Positions 1-12,640 of a stretch of DNA of 64,000 bases are shown here, piece after piece; the first letter of the stretch is position 1, and each line of letters starts with the position of its first letter. Source of the stretch: Caprella mutica (lineage: Eukaryota > Arthropoda > Malacostraca > Amphipoda > Caprellidae); NCBI GenBank assembly GCA_947561585.1, contig CANNZV010003217.1:24-64023 (forward strand), given 5' to 3'. The translations under genes were made by a program, and so were the position numbers. The notes under the pieces were generated by a model that worked only from the letters and a program-made list of their open reading frames with translations, did no database searches and was not told the origin of the DNA.

Positions 1-2600
1 ATGTACTATCAGAGAAAAGAGTCACTGTGGTGATGTACTATCAGAGAAAAGAGTCACTGTGATGATGTACTATCAGAGAAAAGAGTCACTGTGATGATGT
101 ACTATCAGAGAAAAGAGTCACTGTGATGATGTACTATCAGAGAAAAGAGTCACTGTGATGGTGTACTATCAGAGAAAAGAGTCACTGTGATGATGTACTA
201 TCAGAGAAAAGAGTCACTGTGATGATGTACTATCAGAGAAAAGAGTCACCGTGATGATGTACTATCAGAGAAAAGTGTCACCGTGATGATGTACTATCAG
301 AGAAAAGAGTCACCGTGATGATGTACTATCAGAGAAAAGAGTCACCGTGATGATGTACTATCAGAGAAAAGAGTCACTGTGATGATGTACTATCAGAGAA
401 AAGAGTCACTGTGATGATGTACTATCAGAGAAAAGAGTAACTGTGATGATGTACTATCAGAGAAAAGAGTCACTGTGATGATGTACTATCAGAGAAAAGA
501 GTCACTGTGATGATGTACTAACAGAGAAAACAGTCACTGTGATGATGTACTATCAGAGAAAAGAGTCACTGTGATGATGTACTATCAGAGAAAAGTGTCA
601 CTGTGATGATGTACTATCAGAGAAAAGAGTCACTGTGATGATGTACTATCAGAGAAAAGAGTCACTGTGGTGATGTACTATCAGAGAAAAGAGTCACTGT
701 GATGATGTACTATCAGAGAAAAGAGTCACTGTGATGATGTACTATCAGAGAAAAGAGTCACTGTGGTGATGTACTATCAGAGAAAAGAGTCACTGTGATG
801 ATGTACTATCAGAGAAAAGAGTCACTGTGATGATGTACTATCAGAGAAAAGAGTCACTGTGATGATGTACTATCAGAGAAAAGAGTCACTGTGATGATGT
901 ACTATCAGAGAAAAGTGTCACTGTGATGATGTACTATCAGAGAAAAGAGTCACTGTGATGATGTACTATCAGAGAAAAGAGTCACTGTGATGATGTACTA
1001 TCAGAGAAAAGAGTCACTGTGGTGATGTACTATCAGAGAAAAGAGTCACTGTGATGATGTACTATCAGAGAAAAGTGTCACTGTGATGATGTACTATCAG
1101 AGAAAAGAGTCACTGTGGTGATGTACTATCAGAGAAAAGAGTCACTGTGATGATGTACTATCAGAGAAAAGAGTCACTGTGATGATGTACTATCAGAGAA
1201 AAGAGTCACTGTGATGATGTACTATCAGAGAAAAGAGTCACTGTGATGATGTACTATCAGAGAAAAGAGTCACTGTGATGATGTACTATCAGAGAAAAGA
1301 GTCACTGTGATGATGTACTATCAGAGAAAAGAGTCACTGTGATGATGTACTATCAGAGAAAAGAGTCACTGTGATGATGTACTATCAGAGAAAAGAGTCA
1401 CTGTGATGATGTACTATCAGAGAAAAGAGTCACTGTGATGATGTACTATCAGAGAAAAGAGTCACTGTGATGATGTACTATCAGAGAAAAGAGTCACTGT
1501 GATGATGTACTATCAGAGAAAAGTGTCACTGTGATGATGTACTATCAGAGAAAAGAGTCACTGTGATGATGTACTATCAGAGAAAAGAGTCACTGTGATG
1601 ATGTACTATCAGAGAAAAGAGTCACTGTGGTGATGTACTATCAGAGAAAAGAGTCACTGTGATGATGTACTATCAGAGAAAAGAGTCACTGTGATGATGT
1701 ACTATCAGAGAAAAGAGTCACTGTGATGATGTACTATCAGAGAAAAGAGTCACTGTGATGATGTACTATCAGAGAAAAGAGTCACTGTGATGATGTACTA
1801 TCAGAGAAAAGAGTCACTGTGGTGATGTACTATCAGAGAAAAGAGTCACTGTGATGATGTACTATCAGAGAAAAGAGTCACTGTGATGATGTACTATCAG
1901 AGAAAAGAGTCACTGTGATGATGTACTATCAGAGAAAAGAGTCACTGTGGTGATGTACTATCAGAGAAAAGAGTCACTGTGATGATGTACTATCAGAGAA
2001 AAGAGTCACTGTGATGATGTACTATCAGAGAAAAGAGTCACTGTGGTGATGTACTATCAGAGAAAAGAGTCACTGTGGTGATGTACTATCAGAGAAAAGA
2101 GTCACTGTGATGATGTACTATCAGAGAAAAGAGTCACTGTGATGATGTACTATCAGAGAAAAGAGTCACTGTGATGATGTACTATCAGAGAAAAGAGTCA
2201 CTGTGATGATGTACTATCAGAGAAAAGAGTCACTGTGATGATGTACTATCAGAGAATAGAGTCACTGTGATGATGTACTATCAGAGAAAAGAGTTACTGT
2301 GATGATGTACTATCAGAGAAAAGAGTCACTGTAATGATGTACTATCAGAGAAAAGAGTCACTGTGATGATGTACTATCAGAGAAAAGAGTCACTGTGATG
2401 ATGTACTATCAGAGAAAAGAGTCACTGTAATGATGTACTATCAGAGAAAAGAGTCACTGTGATGATGTACTATCAGAGAGAAGAGTCACTGTGATGATGT
2501 ACTATCAGAGAAAAGAGTCACTGTGGTGATGTACTATCAGAGAAAAGAGTCACTGTGATGATGTACTATCAGAGAAAAGAGTCACTGTGGTGATGATGTA
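1..2600. repeat. 32-bp minisatellite, about 81 copies, open at the left edge
   Basis: Tandem units of 32 bp built around GTACTATCAGAGAAAAGAGT. They are nearly identical; recurring variants are a G/A change before the GATG step, AGTGTCAC for AGAGTCAC, and a short patch with CACCGTG near 240-350. The array starts before the window. No open frame of interest runs through it and no transposon ends are visible. Confidence 0.97.
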
Positions 2601-3633
2601 ATTATAGAAAACCAAAATATCTCTCGATTAGGATTGCCAATCTCCGGATGAGACTGCTGTAGAGCTGTTTATCCTGTATGTACTATACAGTCACTGGTGA
2701 AATTTTTTCTTTCAAAAAGACTTTTGCTTTTAGTGTGCAATAATCACTTCAAAAAATAGTCTCAATTTTCTGCTTACGAACGGTAATAACATAGAGACAC
2801 GTCTTGCAATTATTACCACTTTTATAAAAGCTGGGTGTAATAAAAGCGGAATGTCTGCCTGTAGTAACAGTTCCATCTTTTAGATTTCGAAGGTACAGAC
2901 TTAGACTAATTAAGTCTAAAGTTATTATCCTAGATTTAGGCTAAAGCAGGTAGCTAAATCTAAAGGGCCCCTCCACCACTCTAATTCCAATCAGGTACAG
3001 CTCTACCTTCTTATTTCTAATGCCGAGTAATTAGGCACATCAATTAGCTAACATTCGAACCAATAAGCCTTCTAATCCCTGTGATTAGAATTAGATGGGA
3101 AAAGAGTCAGCAATTTTGAACGGTTGCCCAGTTTCTAAAAGTGGCAACTGACCCATTCCTGGAACTGGGAATTGGAACTGGAATTGATAACGAGTTAGGC
3201 TGCAATTCAGATCAGTAAATTGCACGTACGCACCATTCCTTCGTGTGGTGACAAAACTATTCAGAACTCTTCTCTGTCATGATATCGTGTAAATAACATT
3301 ATATATATGGCAATATATATAATGTATCATTGGCATTATACATATGGCATATCGTGATGAGTTAAAATGGTGCATATTTCAATGACTTCACGCACACATT
3401 TTGCTCTTTTAAAACATAAATTAATACACTTCCTATATCTATGCGTGTAGTCATTAATTGAGAGATGTTATCTATTTATCTCTGCGATATCTAACTAGAT
3501 CTCTCTGCAATATCTAACTAGATATCTCTGCGATATCTAACTAGATATCTCTGCAATATCTAACTACATGTCGCTAATGTGCGACATCACTGTCATACCT
3601 CTAAATAGCTATTTTTCAGGAGAGGCAGTTCAG
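2601..3633. other. Intergenic stretch without a recognised gene
   Basis: AT-rich unique sequence. I see no long open frame or RNA gene. It holds an AT-rich imperfect palindrome near 3297-3350 and a short 21-22-bp repeat of CTAACTAGATATCTCTGC type at about 3481-3566 (four copies). Confidence 0.6.
3481..3566. repeat. Short 21-22-bp tandem repeat, four copies
   Basis: Four adjacent copies of a unit containing CTCTGCRATATCTAACTAGA, with one R position alternating G/A. Confidence 0.8.
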
Positions 3634-3640
3634 TACATTT

Positions 3641-3731
3641 AATGGTATATCGTTAGGACATTTAGCCTCTCTAGCGGTACATTTTAGAGCTGTCAAACTG
3701 TTACCGAATAATCAGTATTTTGAGATTAATA
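3641..3731 (+). repeat. Dispersed repeat, inverted partner at 53430-53521
   Basis: About 90 bp starting AATGGTATATCGTTAGGACA and running through CTAGCGGTACATTTTAGAGC to TACCGAATAATCAGTATTTT. The same sequence occurs in reverse complement at 53430-53521. Family unknown; probably a transposon fragment. Confidence 0.8.
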
Positions 3732-3925
3732 GGACTGTGTGGATAGATAGAAAATACATTAGAGTTAGTGACGTTATTCCTGCAAATGAGTGATATCATC
3801 TTTTTATCTAAGTGATATCTATATATCTATCATAGATATTATTTACAGGAAATAAAAAAAAAGTTAATTTTATGCTTTTTATAAATTGAAATTTTTATGC
3901 TTTTATCTACATCAATATGCATTCA

Positions 3926-4085
3926 CGGAGTAGCTTTTCTGCATCCATGAGCATTGTCACTGACTGGTGGTAAGTGACTTTGTTCATGGAGCCACTTTTC
4001 TGTTTGACTGCTTCTTCCAGTCCCTTGTATTTAAAATTTCTTTTGACGTTAGCGATATGGCCTTTGGTTCTGAAACAGACGTTAA
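3926..4085 (+). repeat. Dispersed repeat family E, copy 1
   Basis: Contains TAGCTTTTCTGCATCCATGA, GCATTGTCACTGACTGGTGG, GTGACTTTGTTCATGGAG and TGACTGCTTCTTCCAGTCCC. The same string of motifs recurs at 27051-27925 (minus), 32144-32190 (minus), 33836-33968 (minus), 50308-50755, 53236-53345 and 55525-56010. No terminal inverted repeat is evident, so it could be a SINE or a fragment of a larger transposon. Confidence 0.8.
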
Positions 4086-4312
4086 ACCCCTACTAATTAA
4101 TTAATTATCTACATCAATAAAAATATTTTGACTATTTTATATGGTTTCTAAATTGTGTTTTTAGTATAAATGATAATATTTTTATTTAGGTAACTACTTA
4201 ATTAGTGTTAAAATCACTAAGTTCCAAGTTATCGAACCGTTCCCCATTATCGACCACACAAGGAAAAAGTGTACAATAATGATTATTTAACCTTTATTTT
4301 AATTGGTATCTA

Positions 4313-4518
4313 TCGAATAAGTGTGGGACATGTCTCGCTTTTATTGCTCCTGGCATAGAAATTATTTCAGGAGTAACTTTACTAATTTGGTTGTTTTCAG
4401 TCAAGTTGTTTATAACTTATTCAGGTGGATTAGATTAAATATAATCTTATATTAATTGTAAAAGAATCATATCATTACAACCTTGAAATTATTATTATCA
4501 AGTCCCACACTTATTCGA
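4313..4518. repeat. Inverted repeat pair, 17-bp arms
   Basis: Arms TCGAATAAGTGTGGGAC (4313) and GTCCCACACTTATTCGA (4502-4518) are perfect inverted copies about 170 bp apart, with one further AAGTGTGGGACG beside the right arm. Likely a small foldback element. Confidence 0.65.
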
Positions 4519-5048
4519 TTGTCATAAGTGTGGGACGTAATAATAGCAGGGCATGCCTGTACATAGCCTCTCCACTGCTAGTTTATTTTTTGTCCTTGAC
4601 AGAGTAAACCGGACCTTAAAGACTTTTTTGAATTGTCAACAAGAGGTAAAATATTGTACAATGGGAACAAAATATTATTGTAATCATTCTTACAGTTTTA
4701 GTTACAATTTAAATTTTAAATACAAATATTTATTTCGATCACTGTAGCTACTTACAATTATGACGTCATGGTTTATGCTATTTATATCCTGTGATTGGGG
4801 ATAAAAAGGATGTGAATGACGTGATGAATTATTTATTCTTCCGTTAACAACAAGAATTAATGGAACTAAGTGATGAATATAATTAATATATACATAAAAA
4901 GCAAATAATCAGGCTAATAATTATTATTCGCTAATTAATAATATCGTAAACTAGGCAAATAATCAACCTGCCTCTTATTTTTCTTTGTTTGTTCATCTTA
5001 AATGACAATAAGTAACGAGGAGGTAAAATGACATCGTGTCTATTGTAA

Positions 5049-5336
5049 AGGGCCGTACACACGTAGGAGTTTTTAAGTCTTTCCACCAGACTTTTTGTTA
5101 AGCTCCTCCTACTTTTTCCACGAGAATATAAGAAAAAACGATACAATTATTATTTAATTTAGTTGGTATCAATGTTACCTGCAGGTATCACGGATACCAA
5201 CAGAAATAAATAATAATTATATCGTTTTTTCTTATATTCTCGTGGAAAAGTAGGAGGAGCTTAGCAAAAAGTCTATCTATGATAGATATATCTTAAGTTG
5301 AAAGAGTAAGAAAACCCTATACGTGTGTACGGCCCC
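5049..5336. mobile_element. MITE family A, copy A1 (TAA target duplication)
   Basis: Long inverted repeat whose ends read AGGGCCGTACACACG and CGTGTGTACGGCCCC, flanked by TAA on both sides (5046-5048 and 5337-5339). The centre is the palindromic core around TTGGTATC...GATACCAAC at about 5163-5203. TWA duplications are typical of PIF/Harbinger elements; that assignment is inference. No transposase is encoded. Confidence 0.85.
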
Positions 5337-5498
5337 TAAGGCTGTTTGAGCAATAAACATCAACACTAGTCATGAGGTCAAAGGTGACTCGTCTTCGCTG
5401 TTTAGTGTGGGAGAATGTGAACACCAACACCATTGGTCAGATGACAAAGATAGTAAACATTGACGTCCATCTTTAGTCACTCGCGTTACTCCATGACT

Positions 5499-5697
5499 AA
5501 GGCCTATTCTGTACAGGCAGATAAATGCCGCGTTTTCACCGCTCAGTTTACGCCTCTTCAATTAATGACGGTTAAATGAATGGAAGGCGGTAGAAACGCT
5601 TGCAAATTTCTTTCAATTCATTTAACAGTCATTAATTAAAGAGGCGTAAACTAGGCGGTGAAAACGTGGCATTTTACCTGCTAGCATAGCATGGGCA
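5499..5697. mobile_element. MITE family B, copy B1
   Basis: Foldback element. The left arm has CGTTTTCACCGCTCAGTTTA and CGCCTCTTCAATTAATGACG; the right arm carries the complements, ending near CTAGCATAGCATGGGC. Other copies are at 13099-13297 and, as a half, 53522-53612. Confidence 0.85.
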
Positions 5698-6248
5698 TAT
5701 CATAGCGCTAGAAAGAGAAGTTAGTTACTAAATGATGACATATTTTATGAGTACAGGGAATAACGTGTCCTGGTTATCTTTAAGTTCCTACAACGGACAG
5801 TACAAGTACTTGAAAAAGAGGTCGCTATACCGATCCAGTGGTCGCTGTACGGACAGAGAATTAGTTCAGTTGGGGATTCTACCCTTTGAACTTTATCTTA
5901 AAAAGCATATCAAAGAAACACTAATATAAAGTAAACAATATCAGAATATTAATGAATGAAAATTTAATTAAAATCTCATAATATTTATATAACTTAATTA
6001 CATCAATGTACGAAATAATAAAATAATATTTAATGATAATAATATTTTAAATAATTAGGTATAACTGTCGCTAGAAGTACAGTAGAATATTATAAAAAGG
6101 AAAATATTTTTAACTTCACTTGTAGGTCGTTGTAGGAGTTGCATGGCTCTTAGAACGAATATTTTTTTGTTCTTTATAGGGGGGTGTAGAAAAGATGAAA
6201 AATGAAGAACTAAATATAAATGAGACAAACTAATAATAAAAATAAAAA
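5698..6248. other. AT-rich intergenic stretch
   Basis: No gene, RNA or transposon ends recognised. The short open frames here have no recognisable composition or motif. Confidence 0.5.
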
Positions 6249-7415
6249 TTGGCACCACTTTCTTCAGTACCAATCACTAGTACACTATAGCGGTCACTTT
6301 CCTCAGTACCAATGACTAGTACACTATAGCGGTCACTTTCTTCAGTACCTATCACTAGTACACTATAGCGGACACTTTCCTCAGTACCAATGACTAGTAC
6401 ACTATAGCGGACACTTTCCTCAGTACCAATGACTAGTACACTATAGCGGACACTTTCCTCAGTACCAATCACTAGTTCACTATAGCGGACACTTTCCTCA
6501 GTACCAATCACTAGTTCACTATAGCGGTCACTTCCCTCAGTACCAATCACTAGTACACTATAGCGGACACTTTCCTCAGTACCAATGACTAGTACACTAT
6601 AGCGGACACTTTCCTCAGTACCAATGACTAGTACACTATAACGGACACTTTCCTCAGTACCAATGACTAGTACACTATAACGGACACTTTCCTCAGTACC
6701 AATCACTAGTACACTATAGCGGACACTTTCCTCAGTACCAATGACTAGTACACTATAGAGGACACTTTCCTCAGTACCAATCACTAGTTCACTATAGCGG
6801 ACACTTTCCTCAGTACCAATCACTAGTTCACTATAGCGGACACTTTCCTCAGTACCAATCACTAGTTCACTATAGCGGTCACTTCCCTCAGTACCAATCA
6901 CTAGTACACTATAGCGGACACTTTCCTCAGTACCAATGACTAGTACACTATAACGGACACTTTCCTCAGTACCAATCACTAGTACACTATAACGGACACT
7001 TTCCTCAGTACCAATCACTAGTACACTATAGCGGACACTTTCCTCAGTACCAATCACTAGTTCACTATAGCGGACACTTTCCTCAGTACCAATCACTAGT
7101 TCACTATAGCGGTCACTTCCCTCAGTACCAATCACTAGTACACTATAGCGGTCACTTTCCTCAGTACCAATGACTAGTACACTATAGCGGACACTTTCCT
7201 CAGTACCAATGACTAGTACACTATAACGGACACTTTCCTCAGTACCAATGACTAGTACACTATAGCGGACACTTTCCTCAGTACCAATGACTAGTACACT
7301 ATAACGGACACTTTCCTCAGTACCAATCACTAGTACACTATAACGGACACTTTCCTCAGTACCAATGACTAGTACACTATAGCGGACACTTTCCTCAGTA
7401 CCAATGACTAGTACT
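6249..7415. repeat. 39-bp minisatellite, about 30 copies
   Basis: Unit contains CAGTACCAATCACTAGTACA and CTATAGCGGACACTTTCCT. Because 39 is divisible by three and the unit lacks stops, the minus strand has a long open frame (6230-7330) of 13-residue repeats of the form VIGTEESVRYSVL. That frame has no plausible exon structure, so I treat it as a by-product of the unit length. Variant patterns (G/C in CAATSACTAG, A/G in TATARCGG) recur in blocks. Confidence 0.95.
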
Positions 7416-7701
7416 AGGACACATGCATCCTATGAGCTAACATAGCTTGTCCCGTTGTGGTGACTGTTGTCCCACTAGTGTCCTCTATACAAGCTACAGT
7501 CCTAGACAGCTTAGCAATGACTGTCTACTCCAGTCAGTGCCTATGACTGTACAGTCCTGTAAGTCACTGTGTGTAGTATCTCTTCTTTACGTTCCCATGT
7601 TTTTTTTTCTTTTTGGTGGCGGAAGTAAAATATTTTTATTATTCCTCTCGGAGTAATTAATTAAAAACTATTAGAGTTATGCATGTACTACACTGAACTG
7701 T
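7416..7701. other. Unique spacer between two arrays
   Basis: Short non-repeated sequence rich in CAGTC/GACTG words, with no recognisable gene. Confidence 0.5.
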
Positions 7702-8353
7702 TGTGAATAGTACTGTGAATAGTACTGTGAGTAGTACTGTAAATAGTACTGTGAATAGTACTGTGAGTAGCACTGTGAATAGTACTGTGAATAGTACTGT
7801 GAATAGTACTGTGAATAGTACTGTGAATAGTACTGTGAATAGTACTGTGAATAGTACTGTGAATAGTACTGTGAATAGTACTGTGAATAGTACTGTGAAT
7901 AGTACTGTGAATAGTACTGTGAATAGTACTGTGAATAGTACTGTAAATAGTACTGTGAATAGTACTGTGAATAGTACTGTGAGTAGTACTGTGAATAGTA
8001 CTGTGAGTAGTACTGTGAATAGTACTGTGAATAGTACTGTAAATAGTACTGTGAGTAGTACTGTAAATAGTACTGTAAATAGTACTGTGAATAGTACTGT
8101 GAATAGTACTGTGAATAGTACTGTGAATAGTACTGTGAGTAGTACTGTAAATAGTACTGTAAATAGTACTGTAAATAGTACTGTAAATAGTACTGTGAAT
8201 AGTACTGTGAGTAGTACTGTAAATAGTACTGTAAATAGTACTGTGAATAGTACTGTGAATAGTACTGTGAATAGTACTGTGAATAGTACTGTGAGTAGTA
8301 CTGTGAATAGTACTGTGAATAGTACTGTGAATAGTACTGTGAATAGTACTGTA
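7702..8353. repeat. 12-bp minisatellite, about 54 copies
   Basis: Unit GTGAATAGTACT, with GTGAGTAGTACT and GTAAATAGTACT variants. The 12-bp period leaves open frames of more than 200 codons on both strands and in more than one frame, which is what a stop-free unit divisible by three gives. Not coding. Confidence 0.97.
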
Positions 8354-8638
8354 TACAAATAACAAGATTACCATTATTTTATGATAACAACATAATAAAT
8401 AACAAAATTCAGATCAAAACATAATCTTCCACAATTTTGCGAGGGTGATAAATATTAGTATATATAGATTACTAACTAAAATGATAAAAAAAAATTCAGT
8501 AGAGTATATTAGGTCCTGAAATATTTAACAATCACATCTGTAGTTCACATCATTTGTACTCTTAAATATTCTCTAAATTTGAAATAATAACGCTAAAGTC
8601 AGGCACGGAACATATTTCCAGCTTTCGGTACTATTTAC
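8354..8638. other. AT-rich spacer
   Basis: No gene or element recognised. It includes a segment near 8423-8445 resembling the CCTTC...TTTGCGAAGG motif found at the ends of the foldback in GNMT intron 2. Confidence 0.4.
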
Positions 8639-10137
8639 AGATTGCAAGATAGAACTGAGTAACACGGTAATACTATCTAGTGCACACACTGAAAGAGAGA
8701 TAGCAAGAAAGATTGCAAGATAGAACTGAGTAACACGGTGATACTATCTAGTGCACACACTGAAAGAGAGATAGCAAGAAAGATTGCAAGATAGAACTGA
8801 GTAACACGGTGATACTATCTAGTGCACACACTGAAAGAGAGATAGCAAGAAAGATTGCAAGATAGAACAGAGTAACACGGTGATACTATCTAGTACACAC
8901 AATGAAAGAGAGATAGCAAGAAAGATTGCAAGATAGAACTGAGTAACACGGTAATACTATCTAGTGCACACACTGAAAGAGAGATAGCAAGAAAGATTGC
9001 AAGATAGAACTGAGTAACACGGTGATACTATCTAGTACACACACTGAAAGAGAGATAGCAAGAAAGATTGCAAGATAGAACTGAGTAACACGGTAATACA
9101 ATCTAGTGCACACACTGAAAGAGAGATAGCAAGAAAGATTGCAAGATAGAACTGAGTAACACGGTAATACTATCTAGTACACACACTGAAAGAGAGATAG
9201 CAAGAAAGATTGCAAGATAGAACTGAGTAACACGGTAATACAATCTAGTGCACACACTGAAAGAGAGATAGCAAGAAAGATTGCAAGATAGAACTGAGTA
9301 ACACGGTAATACTATCTAGTAAACACACTGAAAGAGAGATAGCAAGAAAGATTGCAAGATAGAACTGAGTAACACGGTAATACTATCTAGTACACACACT
9401 GAAAGAGAGATAGCAAGAAAGATTGCAAGATAGAACTGAGTAACACGGTAATACTATCTAGTACACACACTGAAAGAGAGATAGCAAGAAAGATTGCAAG
9501 ATAGAACTGAGTAACACGGTAATACTATCTAGTGCACACACTGAAAGAGAGATAGCAAGAAAGATTGCAAGATAGAACTGAGTAACACGGTAATACTATC
9601 TAGTACACACACTGAAAGAGAGATAGCAAGAAAGATTGCAAGATAGAACTGAGTAACACGGTGATACTATCTAGTGCACACACTAAAAGAGAGATAGCAA
9701 GAAAGATTGCAAGATAGAACTGAGTAACACGGTAATACTATCTAGTGCACACACTGAAAGAGAGATAGCAAGAAAGATTGCAAGATAGAACTGAGTAACA
9801 CGGTAATACTATCTAGTACACACACTGAAAGAGAGATAGCAAGAAAGATTGCAAGATAGAACTGAGTAACACGGTAATACTATCTAGTACACACACTGAA
9901 AGAGAGATAGCAAGAAAGATTGCAAGATAGAACTGAGTAACACGGTAATACTATCTAGTGCACACACTGAAAGAGAGATAGCAAGAAAGATTGCAAGATA
10001 GAACTGAGTAACACGGTAATACTATCTAGTGCACACACTGAAAGAGAGATAGCAAGAAAGATTGCAAGATAGAACTGAGTAACACGGTAATACTATCTAG
10101 TGCACACACTGAAAGAGAGATAGCAAGAAAGATTGCA
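8639..10137. repeat. 71-bp minisatellite, about 21 copies
   Basis: Unit starts AGATTGCAAGATAGAACTGA, continues GTAACACGGTAATACTATCT, AGTGCACACACTGAAAGAG and ends AGATAGCAAGAA. The period is exactly 71 bp. Variation is limited to a few positions (GGTAATA/GGTGATA; AGTGCACA/AGTACACA). Confidence 0.97.
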
Positions 10138-10542
10138 ATATTGTTAGTTGAAACTCGGAAGTGATCAATTAAAATTGTACTGTTGAAATTGAAAGACTTA
10201 AAATTGAATTTTATGAATTAAAATTATAGCTATACATGTAGTGACATAGTTAGGATTATATAATTTCTGTTAGAGTAGGATATAAGTAAGCTTAATTATC
10301 CAATTTATGGCTAAAGTTAGAATTTTATATTAAAGTCTTTCCAATTATGTATAAAAATGCCATTTTTGAGATTTTCTGCAGTAGCTACTCTGATTTAGTT
10401 CACCAAGACGTTGCTTGGCCTACAGTTTACAACAGTCAACATTCAACCATTAGTAAATGACTATAGTAAACCTCTTCGTTATTGTTTACTTAGCCATGGA
10501 AATAGGTCAGCCATGATTTCGGAAAATTTCCTCCGATATCCC
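10138..10542. other. Spacer downstream of the lectin-like gene
   Basis: AT-rich sequence holding the putative 3' untranslated region of the minus-strand gene that ends at 10543. I see no canonical AATAAA on that strand. Confidence 0.4.
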
Positions 10543-12303
10543 TCACATTACTTGAACTTCAGTGATTTCCATTGCATAATGTGCACCATGAGACTCTTCT
10601 TTAGCGATGGCCAAGAACCGACCAAATTTAGGGGTAGGTAGCGTATATTCATCGAAAGTGCCAGAAGAAGCGTCATACGGACCTTCGTAGAACCGAATCT
10701 CCTCGTAGTCGTTTTCTTGAATTTTCCATCTGTGACGTCGACTGATCCAAGGTAGAACTGTTTAAATAATAAAATGATTACTAACTCCAAATAGACTGAT
10801 AAAACAAAATGATAGATTGAATTCTCCTTTCGAAACTGTCTTCAGAAATACTCACGGTGATTCCTTTAGATCTTTCAGCGTAGCCGAAAAAGGTACTCAG
10901 TCTACCAATGTGTGCAACTTTTTTTAACCAATTGGTGCGTTTCCAAATCTATTCGGATCCATGGGTTGATGTCTCCTGTTCCAATAGCAGAGTGAAAGAA
11001 GTGCAATGGGTTATCCAACTCATCATCATTAACCTCGGAGAGATCACTGCGAAATAAAAACAAATAAAGATTAGGTAATTAACACGTTCACGGCCCAAGA
11101 TATCATGTGTATGTTTGTTCGTGGGCCCAAGACGGAAATTTCCACTCCGGACCACGGCGAATCTGTTAATATGAAAATTACTACCAAAATATAATTCGAT
11201 CCAAAAATTCAAATTTGAAAAAATTGATATTGATGAAATGTTTTCGTCTGTTGAATCTAATATCAAAAAATTGAATTTAGCATCTTGAGTAGTCGTCAGG
11301 ACAAATAGGAAAAACAGCATGACAACCTAGAAGCCAGATAGAGAAATTTGTGGTGAAGTGAACCTAATTCAATCTTCTGTCATAACAACCTTTCTAGGTA
11401 GCAATGTATACCGATAATTAGAAACTGAGAAAATAGTTACAAAACACGTCCGTCGGTTGGTGCTGCTATCGAAGAGGAGATCACAGGTTTGTTGAGACAC
11501 AAGCTCTTGTTGCTGGGAGAGAGTAAGTTAGGCAATGAGAACTTGATGTAACTTTGGAACGATCCTGTGGAGGAGTCCTTTCCTAATCCAGATATGGCGC
11601 AGCCATCTGAAACAGGGTTATCGTTGATGAGTGTAAAACGTATTCATCCTATATCTTCGCTAGATTTGGTGCCCCGACAATTGGGCTCAAGAGAATTGGG
11701 ACCCGACAATTAGGCTTAACGACAAAGGAGCCCAGAAAAATTGGGCCCCGAGACTATCGGGCCTAGGACAATTTGGCCCCAAGACTATTGGGCCTAAGAC
11801 AATTGAGCCCAGAAAAGAATTTGGGCATCATACACAATAAAGAGGCATTACTTTGTAATTATACTACCAATGGTCTTCAATTAAGTTAATGCAGTAACCA
11901 ATAGTTCCTGTTGAGGATTTAGGCGGCGATTAACCAGAGTTTTGGTTTATCGTGGGACCATCACAATGTGAGAAGAGACAGCACTTACTATTCACCAACC
12001 AATGATATTAAAAAAATTCATATGAATATTAAACAAAATCCTACCTCCGTTTGTAGCCATGAATGCACATTTACGCCTGCTGCAAAATCTCGCACACCTG
12101 ACTGCACTGACGCCTCTATGCACGTGAATAACGTCTGTGAATCCGTAACCCAAGGATAACCCCAATGTTTTGGTTTCGTAGACCACAGCATCAGTTGGAC
12201 ATTCTATCAATGTGCACAACCAGAGTTCAGTGGAAACAATGAGCGTTGCTAAGATCAAAATCAGGGACAGACGAACTAACAAACTGAACCAGCCTTTATC
12301 CAT
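10543..12303 (-). pseudogene. Secreted PAN/apple plus F5/8C (fucolectin-like) protein, two frame breaks
   Basis: Four minus-strand exons: 12303-12045, 11606-11441, 11046-10856 and 10757-10543 (TGA at 10545-10543), all with GT-AG introns; they total 831 nt. Exon 1 starts MDKGWF with a hydrophobic signal-like stretch (residues 7-24), then a cysteine-rich segment (C30, C35, C70, C74, C79, C89) resembling a PAN/apple module. From about residue 121 the sequence matches F5/8 type C or fucolectin domains: LNKPVISSS, then TDGRVFD, then NPWIRIDL, with GRFLAIAKEE and ITEVQV near the end. Proteins of this kind bind glycans outside the cell; the role here is inferred. In exon 3, a run of seven A at about 10922-10928 shifts the frame into a TAG; in exon 4 the frame shifts back near 10714-10724. 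The net change is zero and intron phases still fit. This is either sequencing error in A-runs or a young pseudogene. Confidence 0.75.
11655..11825. repeat. Degenerate repeat of ACAATTGGGCCC type
   Basis: In intron 1 of the lectin-like gene. About ten imperfect copies of GACAATTGGGCC alternate with AGACTATTGGGCC-like words. It looks like an old, diverged minisatellite. Confidence 0.7.
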
Positions 12304-12384
12304 TTTCAGTACCTGCCTAGTTTGAATGCCTAGATGTACCTAAATAATCTCCTGCACGATTTTAATGGTGGGTTATTATGTAAA

Positions 12385-12640
12385 GTTTAAAACCCTCCCG
12401 CACGAAAAATCTAACCCATCCGATGACACAGGATGAAAATAGCGTAAGTGCCAAAATGGTCCACTGGTAAAGCAATAATTTTACAGATTCAAAATAGGAA
12501 AACGCTTTTGTTGTTTACTCTGACTATCGGAGAGGGTGAGAATTCACAGACTATATGAAAATTGCACTTTTTGATTTGTGAGAAATTTAGGTCGGAAATA
12601 TATATTTTAGGTCTGTCTTTCGCGCGGGAGGATCTTAAAC
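12385..12640. mobile_element. Short MITE-like element with 23-bp inverted ends
   Basis: Left end GTTTAAAACCCTCCCGCACG; the right end, read in reverse complement, is GTTTAAGATCCTCCCGCGCG. The element is 256 bp with no coding capacity. Target duplication not clear. It lies about 80 bp upstream of the lectin-like gene start. Confidence 0.7.

Noticed and set aside
1..2600. CRISPR-like array
   Set aside because: Units are contiguous 32-bp copies with no unique spacers, in a eukaryotic genome. The other arrays fail for the same reason.
6230..7330. Minus-strand open frame of 366 codons with 13-residue repeats
   Set aside because: It lies wholly in the 39-bp minisatellite, whose unit is divisible by three and free of stops in this frame. 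No exon borders, signal peptide or codon bias support it.
7657..8374. Overlapping open frames above 200 codons on both strands
   Set aside because: They are translations of a 12-bp repeat in several frames. A real gene would be open in one frame only.
10949..11320. 123-codon minus-strand open frame
   Set aside because: It crosses an intron of the lectin-like gene. Only its left end overlaps exon 3, and in the wrong frame.
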